From the NCBI GenBank assembly GCA_027600665.1, contig JADGJL010000250.1:1-28457 (forward strand): a DNA stretch of 28,457 nucleotides, written 5' to 3'. Of this stretch, positions 1 through 8,214 are shown piece after piece. Position 1 is the stretch's first letter. Each line of letters starts with the position of its first letter. Source of the stretch: Irineochytrium annulatum. Its lineage: Eukaryota; Chytridiomycota; Chytridiomycetes; Chytridiales; Chytridiaceae. Under the pieces are notes generated by a model, which was not told where the DNA came from, ran no database searches, and saw only the letters and a list, made by a program, of their open reading frames with translations. Both the position numbers and the translations under genes were made by a program.

Positions 1-2635
1 GGTGGCGGGGGCGGTGGAGGCGGTGGTCGTGGCGGGAGCACGGGCCTCAATGCTGGCAATCGGGGCGGGAACACCTTCTCGAGGGATCTTTCTGTTCGTG
101 CTGCTTATTGCTCGTGTTGCCGATAAATTTGTATTTAACGAGCCTTCGGTGTAGGACCGAAACGTGTACGTGAACCTGATCGGCCTCCTCAAGAAGCGGT
201 CGCTTCTCCCCGTTATCGTCTTCTCGTTCTCGAAGAAGAAATGCGAGGAGTACGCGAACGTGCTTGTGAATATGGACCTGACCTCAGGCGCGAGGGAGAA
301 GAGCGAGGCTCAAGTCTTCATTGACAAGAGTTTGGCGCGACTGAAAGGTACCCTTCTTTATCCCGTCACCTACTAAATGGCTTTGTAGGCACCGACCGGG
401 AGCTTCCCCAAGTCCTTCGTATGCGCGACCTCCTTTCCCGCGGCATCGCCGTCCATCATAGCGGCCTTCTCCCAATCATCAAGGAGATGGTCGAGATACT
501 TTTCACCAAAGGCCTCGTTAAGGTGCTCTTCGCGACCGAGACGTTCGCTATGGGGGTCAACGCACCTGCAAGGGCGGTCGTCTTTACAATGATCCGGAAG
601 CACGACGGGAAGCAGTTCCGGAATTTGATGCCCGGCGAGTATACGCAAATGTCCGGTCGTGCTGGCCGTCGTGGGCTCGATGACACTGGCGTTGTCATCA
701 TTGCGTGCAATGACGAGCTTCCGGAGGTTTGTACGCGGTGCTCCTCTGTCCGAAACTTAACTAAACTCTCTACTTTAGCAAACCACCTTGCAGGAGATGC
801 TGCTGGGAACGCCGACGAAGCTCGAATCCCAATTCCGACTGACGTACACTATGATACTCAACCTCCTCAGGGTTGAAGCGCTTAAGGTAGAGGAGATGAT
901 CAAACGGAGTTTTTCAGAAAACAGCGCGCAGAAGATGCTCCCGGAGCAGCAGAAGCTGCTGGATGAGGTTCGTGTTGTTTGTCGATAGCACTCATTGACC
1001 TACGATTGTATCACCAGAGCAACAAATCTCTCTCCAGCCTTCGCAAGCTCGAATGCCCAATTTGCTCGCATGATATCTCGGCCTACCACGACGTCTCGAC
1101 CAATATCGTTCTTCTGAACCATCGCCTCCGCGAAAAGATCATGCGGAGCCCCTTCGGCGTCAAGGTAGCCGTGCCCGGCCGCGTCGTGGTGGTGAACTCG
1201 GGCTTCTATCGGAATACGATCGGCGTCATCCTTTCACCTGGCATCGTCCCGCCAATATCGATGGTCGTCACGGGAGGGGTGGAGGCGGTGAGAAGGGAGG
1301 CCGTCAGCGGCGGGAAGGGGTTTTTGGTTTTGATTGTGGTTGAAAAGAGGTCTGGGGTCGCGAGTGATGCCGGTACGGTCTAGATTTTTGGCCTAAAAAC
1401 GATGACACTGGGTTTCGTAGATCTCGCGCCGCTGCCGGTGACGAGGATTATGATCCCGCCGAAGGAGAAAGCGACATATGAGGTTGTTTCTCTTCCGTAC
1501 ACGGACCTCGCTGTCATTACAAGAAGTACCCTTAAGGTAGTGCTGTGCAATGCGCCAAATTTTCTTATAATTTGTATAGGTTGATATTGATGCTATTATG
1601 GCGAAGAGGGACGAGGAGGAACTTGGGAAGGCGACAGAGCTGTTGCTGCAGATAGCAGAGGAAATGGCGGCGACTGGTAGGTTCAAGTCGGACTGCTTTG
1701 TTTTTGTTAATAGGATCGAAGGCGACATCCAAGAAAACGACTGGTCGAAGTTTCGGGAGATGGAGTTCCAGGAAATGCTTAAGGACAAGCAAGGCTTGCT
1801 TTCGACGTTATCGAGATTCCAGTGCACGAAATGCCCGCACCTCATTGAACACGTAATTCATGTGTTGTCACTCCACAGCTAATTCCCTAATTCTAGTACG
1901 GCATCATTCACAACCACAAGCAGCTTGAAGCCCGCGTCGCAGAGCTCTCCCATACGATTTCAGACCAAAACCTCGAGCTTCTCCCCGAGTACCACCAGCG
2001 CATTGAGGTTCTCAAGCTTCTCAACTACCTCGACGAGGCCGGCACCGTCCAAATTAAGGGCCGAGTTGCGTGCGAGATTAATACGGCCGACGAGCTGATC
2101 CTTACTGAGCTCATCCTCGACAACTTCTTCGGCGACCTCGAGCCCGCAGAGATAGTCGCGCTGCTGTCGTGCTTCGTGTTCCAGGAAAAGACACAGAGCG
2201 TGCCCGCCCTCACGCCGAGGTTGGAGCAGGGGTGCGAAGTGATCAGGAACATTGCGGACAAGGTCTGGGACGCACAGAGGGCTTGCGGCGTGAGGTGCGC
2301 CGACGACCCGTACGCAAACGTTAAGTTTGGGTTGGTGGAGGTCGTATATGAGTGGGCGATGGGCTTGTCGTTTAAGCAAATTACCGATTTGACGGACGTG
2401 TTGGAAGGTAGGGATTATTTTATTGTTCTTGAACCCGGCCCCTGCAATCTAACGGCATTCTTATTCCCTTCCGCTAGGCTCTATCGTCCGATGCATAGTA
2501 AGGCTAGATGAGAGCTGCAGGGAGGTCCGTGGCGCGGCGAAGATCATCGGCGATGCGGGTCTGCATCGGAAGATGCAGGAGGCCGCCGAGCTGATCAGGC
2601 GAGACATTGTGTTTGCCGCTTCCTTGTACTTCTGA
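1..2635 (+). CDS. SKI2: Ski2-type DExH RNA helicase, 3' part (5' end outside window)
   Basis: C-terminal 741 residues of the helicase of the cytoplasmic Ski complex, which feeds mRNA 3' to 5' into the exosome. Exons: 1-93, 155-347, 389-726, 779-967, 1018-1372, 1421-1536, 1580-1852, 1897-2407, 2478-2635. All junctions are GT-AG and the joined length is a whole number of codons. The second RecA domain is visible: [39 protein letters not shown] and motif [14 protein letters not shown]. Next come [24 protein letters not shown] residues, an arch region with a CPIC pair, a beta-barrel-like GRVVVVNSG segment, and a C-terminal helical bundle ([26 protein letters not shown]) ending [12 protein letters not shown]. 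These features match Ski2/SKIV2L better than Mtr4. The first exon encodes a nine-glycine tract in the loop before RecA2. The DExH domain itself lies upstream of the window. Confidence 0.93.
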
Positions 2636-3153
2636 TGATACACCCTACACTTGCGTTGACAATGCAAAAAGCGCATTCGTTACTTTCTCTTGCACCTTCC
2701 AAATTTGAAGAAATAGCTGCTTTGCGCATTCTCCATCTACAACAAGTGCCAATGGAGCAAAAGTCTTGCTGACATGAAAACATTCGCTGTCAATATCTTC
2801 TTAGCGTGAACCTAAGTGGCGGCGGCAAGTGATGATGGCGCGTGTAAAATCTTCGCCCTTAAAACAATTTCTGCGGATGTCGATGTGGAATAAATAGTTG
2901 GCACATCGCGAAAGATAACCGGACACCCTTCGGCGAGCATCTGGAGCTGTAGGCCCGCCGTCGCAACCCATCTCAGGCACATCCGCAATGATAGCTCGCG
3001 TTTCGCTGCTGTCGCGGGACCTCACCCCCAACTCGCCTTGGCGCAGGCCGCCCGCAGCTGCTGCGCCGCCTTGACTGACACTGTGGATCCCACCCAACCA
3101 CCGAAAGACATGATAAAGGCCGGACTTAGCCATGCTTCACGCGTTCGCAGACG
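2636..3153. other. intergenic, SKI2 3' side to F-box copy A
   Basis: Contains the SKI2 3' flank and the F-box copy A upstream region. No convincing gene is seen. The last 40 bases before the F-box ATG resemble the bases upstream of F-box copy B (shared pattern actt-gcca-gcttcac), so the inverted duplication appears to reach slightly upstream of the start codons. Confidence 0.6.
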
Positions 3154-4910
3154 ATGCCCGCATCGACCGTCAACGATCTCCCCGGGGATGTTCTGGCCCT
3201 GATCTTTGTCTACCTGCCCGCGATCGAAGTCCTGCGGCTCAACCTCGTCTGCGCCCATTGGCGCGCCGCTACCGACCCCGCGCGAACGACGCTATGGCGC
3301 GAGATCCTGCGCGGACTGAGACCTGAGCTCGCGCGTGCTTCACTGGGATCCTCCAGCATTCTCGGCCGAAATCTGAGGTGATATTCATCGTCGTCCTGGA
3401 ACTCCATTGACGAATGTTTTAAAAGGGACGTGGTTATGCTCTTGATTTTACGGTCCGGTTCGAGGTCATGCGCGGCCCTGAGCGCGTCGATGGCATCCTC
3501 ACACCCAGCAAACCGGGACAAGATCATGGGGATAATCAAGGAACGCGCCAGTTTGGCCAATATAACGGGCGATGACGGGTTGGTGTACTGGACTGGGCCC
3601 AGTACAAGGATACAGTACCTCTACAATGGAAAGGAGCATGCTATCAACCGGGTCGCCGGCGGGCTTGTTGAGAAGGTGGAGTCCGCCGGTCGCTTTATCG
3701 TCTTCTCCGTCAAAGATAGGGGACTGTGGATGCATCGGAAGGGGGATGGCCGCAAGGCGACAAAGATCGTCGGCTCAGAAGACGGCGACAGGGTCGTAGC
3801 ATGGACGGTGACTGAGGCCGAGTGCGCAGTTGTGCGATGGCGGCCGACATCTGCAGTGGAAGTTGATCCCGGGAGTCTCATAACGCTATGCGATCTCGAC
3901 CTCCTGTTCAAGGGCCGGCCAGCGGCTTCGGGTGCCGTGTCAGAACCTGTGCTCGCAGAAGGCCGCATTGCCATTGTCGCATCGTCAAAAAGAACCGCGG
4001 AGGGCGCTTTGGATCACGCATCTGTATGCATTCACTCGTCAACGGGGAATGTCGCCGTCCTGAGGTTCCGCGGACTTCAATTTCGAGATAGGAGAGTTAC
4101 AAAAACCTCTGTCACGAGGCTCGCGGCCGTGAACATATGGGACGTCGTAGTCTTGTCTTCCTGAGCGAACGCGGTCGTATCGAGGTTAAGTCGGCGGGGT
4201 TGGACGAGGCCGATGGTGCGAACGCAGACGCTTTCTCGAGATCCCATACGGTTTCAATCACCCACGACCAGACCATCAAAACGGCTGTAGGCTCTTTCTC
4301 CCGACCTGGAAATCTTTTCGCGCGTCGATAGTCTCTGAACTTATTAACAGGTCGTCAACGGCTTCAACCTCTACGTCCTCTTCTACAGGTATAGGTGGCC
4401 AGAATCGCCGGATCTGCAATCGTGTCGATACCCGCGTGTCGCCGCGTTTGACCTCCTCACAGGCGCCTGCATCGGCGGGACCCGCTTCGGCACCTCGGAC
4501 AGCGAGCTGCTGCCCCACCATTTGGGCCACATCAGCCTCCGGAGCGAGCGGGTGATATGGGTTGGATCGACCTCAGGACAAGTGGTCGCAAGGCCTTTCG
4601 CTGGACAAGCGAAGACGAACTCCGACAGCGGCGCTCGCCGACTGACGGCCCCGCCTACCTTGACGTTCTCGGATAATGTCGTAAGGGGGACGGGCCGGTT
4701 GACCTCCATGAAGGGTGTAGCGGCGAGAGCGTCGACAAAGAACAGGTCGAAAGCATGGAAGCACGGAACTAAGCGAGGGGGTGCCACGATTTTTGAGGTG
4801 TGATCACTTCCATCTGTTTGTTTTCGTCTTTTAGCTTTGTTCTCGCTGGGTTTAACGCAAAAGTTCAGGAGTGGGATGATGAGGATCTGGAAGGAAGCGT
4901 CGAGGACTAA
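3154..4910 (+). pseudogene. F-box protein gene, copy A, with one-base frameshift
   Basis: Exons read as 3154-3377, 3426-4286, 4351-4797 and 4869-4910, with introns where copy B has them. Residues 6-50 form an F-box (DLPGDVLALIFVYLP, LVCAHWRAAT, TLWRE), which in the family binds Skp1 in SCF ubiquitin ligases. The remainder looks like repeated beta-strands, possibly a propeller-like substrate-binding region, but no named domain is clear. Compared with copy B, one base is missing near 4142-4147. The frame then runs into TGA at 4162-4164, giving about 320 residues instead of about 530. Beyond the break, homology resumes in another frame (VFLSERGRIEVKSA) and continues through two more exons to EWDDEDLEGSVED. 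No intron with GT-AG ends can explain the shift. A sequencing error is the main alternative to a real mutation. Confidence 0.75.
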
Positions 4911-5389
4911 GACAGCCTATATGGCGATGATGGGGACTTTTTACACCTTGCCTGTTTATATTTATGAGCTCTGTCGGAGTTTAAAGCCCATGCTCCCTTG
5001 GTTGTAACATTCTCTTTTGGCATAGGTTGTAGCATGCAGAACATTTGCACGTACCAAACTTTACAACACAGCTATTAGCTGTGTTGGGATATATCATCCG
5101 CATGGCTTTAAGGGTAATTACCAAAAAGTACCCTAAGTAAATAGAAGCAAATTTTGCAAAACGCAGTAAGGGCTTGGGAATACAGAAATTGATAGTAAAC
5201 AATTACAGAACAGACACTCGCACAACGACTTTATTTGAATAACGCAAAAATTAACAACGCCACGATTACTTGTTCTTCACATTAGCAGATTTCGGTCCAT
5301 TTCCCAGCCAAAGGTCGCGGCTATCTCCTTTCCAATTCGTGCTGGCTTGAAATTTGTTGGAACTGCGTAAAAACATTCCACCCAAACGT
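4911..5389. other. convergent intergenic region, copy A
   Basis: Lies between the 3' ends of F-box copy A and the peptide gene. It is AT-richer than its flanks and no gene is seen. It presumably holds the two 3' untranslated regions. Confidence 0.6.
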
Positions 5390-5608
5390 TCAGTAGCCAA
5401 AGGCATAACCCCCGCCCTTCTTGGTCGGCGGCGGAATCTTCTTGATGGGAGCGTCCGGCTGGATTTTGTTGGTCGGAGGTGGGATCTTCTTGATCGGGGA
5501 CGGCATCTTCTTGTTGTTGCCCTCGGTGGCCCCGTCGTCGTACTGGGGCATGCCGAGCGCCGTGGCGGCGAGGGTGAGGACCACGATGGTGATGAAGGTG
5601 CACTTCAT
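5390..5608 (-). CDS. small secreted Pro/Lys-rich repeat peptide, copy A
   Basis: Single-exon 72-residue protein. Residues 1-19 form a clear signal peptide: MKC, then a hydrophobic core (FITIVVLTLAATALG), then a small-residue cleavage area before MPQYDD. The predicted mature part is short, basic and proline-rich. The unit PIKKIPPPTxK occurs twice, at about residues 39-48 and 55-64, and the C-terminus is GGGYAFGY. There are no cysteines after the signal, so it is not a disulfide-stabilised peptide. I do not recognise the family; a cell-wall-associated or secreted signalling or defence peptide are guesses. A broken paralogue lies at 16,949-17,122, and each copy sits convergent to an F-box gene. 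A TATA-like element lies about 100 bases upstream of the ATG. Confidence 0.8.
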   Translation of the reverse strand: MKCTFITIVVLTLAATALGMPQYDDGATEGNNKKMPSPIKKIPPPTNKIQPDAPIKKIPPPTKKGGGYAFGY

Positions 5609-5701
5609 TGTTGCTATTGGTGCCTGAGGGTGGAGGAGTTGTAGTGGACCAGGAAAGGAGGATTCGCTGGATGAGGGTAGTCCTGTCGAGGTAACGGCCG
5701 C

Positions 5702-5710
5702 TTTTTTATA
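5702..5710 (-). promoter_or_regulatory. TATA-like element upstream of the secreted peptide gene
   Basis: Read on the minus strand the bases are TATAAAAAA, about 95-100 bases upstream of the peptide ATG (5608). The leader between them is pyrimidine/CA-rich and ends in GCACCAATAGCAACA before ATG. Copy B has the weaker TTTAAAAC about 60 bases upstream of its ATG. The assignment rests on position and sequence only. Confidence 0.4.
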
Positions 5711-6096
5711 CGCGAGCGAGCCTGCAGGATAGGCTCTGAGGCCCGTAGGCTTCCCGTCAGGAGTCTATCGTTGTCACTTCAACTTCGTAAGTTCTCCTCT
5801 TGCTTTCTCACGGCATTGCAACTTGCACCATCGCGTAAAACAATGAATGTTGGGGTTTACAAGTAAATCGTGACGCACAAGCTTGAAGCACAATATAGTT
5901 GAAAATCATATAAACTGTGTTCTAAATAGAGATTTTGAAGAAAGAAATCATCGCTTGTTTCTTAGCAAGCCATAAAAACTTAAAATTGGACAGGTGGCGT
6001 GTATCGCCAGCCTTTCAAGCGGTGCCTGGCAAAGTGGGACCAAGTTTGGCGGTCGAAACCTTGACGTCCTACCAGCCTCACATACCTTCGTCCGTC
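5711..6096. other. divergent intergenic region between peptide gene and GH26-like gene
   Basis: Shared 5' region of the minus-strand peptide gene and the plus-strand hydrolase gene. The frame of the hydrolase is open upstream of its ATG as far as about 5935, but the only start followed by a signal peptide is the ATG at 6097. No other feature is seen. Confidence 0.5.
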
Positions 6097-7880
6097 ATGA
6101 TCCTCTCAACGCTCGTCGTGGCCGCCTCGCTCGTGACCGCCGTCTTCGCTCTCGCCCCCAACGAGCCGCCGGATGGCAAGGTGGGCGTCGATCTTGCTGC
6201 TTTCCTTGATCGCCAGGTACTAAATGGGGCCTTTGGGTGCAGGTGCTTCTCGGTGCCTGGCTCGACTACGGCGGCGACACCGGTAATGATAGACCAGCGG
6301 CTTTTAATCAACGGCTTGGCTACGACGTGAGTACGGCCTAACCCTGCCACCTGTCACTAACTTTTGTTCCCCACTTCTGCAGGCGTCCAACTTCCAGCTG
6401 GTCCAGACGATCCCGGTTTCGATGGATTTTGGAGTGAAGAACGTTGCCAACCTCACGCTCCTCTCCGAGGGGACCGATGCCTCTGTCTTCATCACTATCT
6501 ACCCCAACACAGGTAAGCTGAGGAGCGAACTCGTTGACATGTCGAGTTTGGGCGAACATTAACCTTATACTAAGGAAATGGCACCGGGATCGATATGATC
6601 CAGCAGAGCGACTACGATGACCTTGCAAGCCAGGTCCGGGGGATCATCAACTCGACGGGTAGAGCCGTCTTCATCCGGTACGCGCCCGAGATGAATGGTG
6701 CGTGTGAAAAATTGGAGTTGTCCCTAACGAGATCTTGCTAAAACGCGATTTGTGTGTTAAGGTGCCTGGATGATATATCACAACGCCGGTACCGCAGCCT
6801 TCTTCGCGAGCTGGCAGGCAATGGTCAACACCGTCCGCGCCATGAACCCGGAGAAGGTCGCGTTCGTCTGGAGCCCGAACATTGCGGTTGGAGCGGATGC
6901 CTACGCCACCTGGTGTAAGCGACTGCCGAGGGTTTTATCCAAAGCTCACATGACATACTTTAGACCCCGGAGATGCTTATGTCGACTGGGTTGGCCTTTC
7001 GATTTACTGGAAAGGTGCATACGAAAACTACCCGTGGATCTCGAACACCGTGGCAGACCCTCGTAAGTGCATTTCCACTCATTTTATTCCGGAACTTGTC
7101 CGGGGTGTGAAAATGAATAAAACACTGCCTGCCACCCCACCTGCGTAACACCGTTCCCCTCCGCTACCCCTCCCGTCATACCGTTTTATTCTTTTTCTCA
7201 CGTTCTTTGTTTCGCAGTTTTCTTCAGCCACACCCTTGATGGCTTTTACCAAACCTACGCAGTCGGGGCAAACAAGCCCTTCGTGATGGCTGAGGGCGGT
7301 GGTACCTACCACTTGAACTACAGCACAAACCATGTTGACTACACGGTACGCCCCCCCTCTTTTTTGCCGCCGTTGTTTCCAGTCCTGAACTTTATCCCAA
7401 TAGCCCTGCGGCGGCGACCTTAACCAATCCGAGGTTATCATGAGTTTTTGGAACACGTTCCTCTTCAACCCGGCCTTTTACACCGCCTACCCGAAGGCGA
7501 AGATGTTCAACATGTTCGAGTTCATCAAGGAGGAGCACGACGTTGGCACGTGGATCTGGCGTGACTTCCGCGCCACCATCGACCCGACCACGCTCGCCGC
7601 CTTCAAGGCCCAGTTGGCGATTTTCGACGCCAAGGGCCTCTTCCAGTGGGCTAACAAGGTAACTCTGCCGCAGACATCCACTGCGGCCGCTACGGCGACG
7701 GCGACGCCATCTCGTTCCCCGGGTGGAGGGTCGCTTACGGCCTCTGTAGCGATTTCAACCGCTGCGGCGTCGTGGACGGCGACGACGACGAAGAGCGGCG
7801 GTGGGGCGACATCGTCGGTCTCGTCCGCGATGACGGCCGCCATGGGCCTGTTCGTGGTGACCGCTGTGCTCTTGTTCTAG
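6097..7880 (+). CDS. GH26-like secreted glycoside hydrolase with C-terminal GPI-anchor signal
   Basis: Eight exons: 6097-6180, 6243-6326, 6383-6512, 6575-6697, 6762-6914, 6964-7062, 7218-7345, 7404-7880; 425 residues. The N-terminus MILSTLVVAASLVTAVFA is a signal peptide. The catalytic body fits family GH26, which acts on beta-mannan or related beta-glycans. FIRYAPEMNGAW holds the likely acid/base Glu138. VAFVWSPN and WYPGDAYVDWVGLSIYW are typical of the barrel. PFVMAEGG holds the likely nucleophile Glu250. After the domain there is a Ser/Thr/Ala/Gly-rich linker and a hydrophobic tail (MTAAMGLFVVTAVLLF) with no charged end, a pattern for GPI anchoring to the plasma membrane or wall. Substrate is not established. 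The first intron (6181-6242) has a TACTAAAT branch point; splicing there joins GK to VLLGAWLDYGGD. Confidence 0.85.
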
Positions 7881-8214
7881 ACGCTTTTTGAGGAAGCATC
7901 GCATTTCTCGTTCTTCTCCATTTCTCTACTTTCCATTCGTCTCGCTCTTTTTTCTGAACAATTCGCTTGCCATTTGGTCCGTATTTTTATTTTCTTTGAT
8001 CTCTTGAACATTACGTTGGCACGGCTATGAGCGTCGATCCAGCCTTCCAGTATATTGCGCTTGTGATTTGGACACTTTCGATAATTGGATTAAATAACCA
8101 CAACGCATTTTCTCACGAATGCCATTCTGAATTTTATTCAAGAAGAAAGTGAACTTAACAATATGTTGAAATCGCAGTCCGGTCGTCAAAGTTACCAGCA
8201 GTGCATCATCTCCC
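7881..8214. other. intergenic, GH26-like gene to DEAH helicase gene
   Basis: Short T-rich tandem-gene spacer holding the hydrolase 3' flank and the helicase promoter. No gene or RNA is recognised. Confidence 0.6.

Larger units (their letters stand above)
3120..5625 (+). repeat. left arm of a two-gene inverted duplication (copy A)
   Basis: This block carries an F-box gene (+) followed by a convergent small secreted peptide gene (-). The same pair occurs as its reverse complement at about 16,925-19,700. Homology was seen through the two protein pairs, through identical F-box intron positions, and through the leader just before the peptide ATG (GCACCAA-AGCAAC in both). Outer limits are approximate. 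In this arm the peptide gene is intact and the F-box gene is frameshifted. Confidence 0.85.

Noticed and set aside
2801..3133. 110-codon minus-strand open frame upstream of F-box copy A
   Set aside because: No domain. It overlaps the start region of the F-box gene, and copy B shows no equivalent frame.
6217..6242. A 26-nt intron in the GH26-like gene (GTACTAAA...GCAG)
   Set aside because: Too short to splice. Its GTACTAAAT is better read as the branch point of a 62-nt intron at 6181-6242, which also restores a GH26-like junction.
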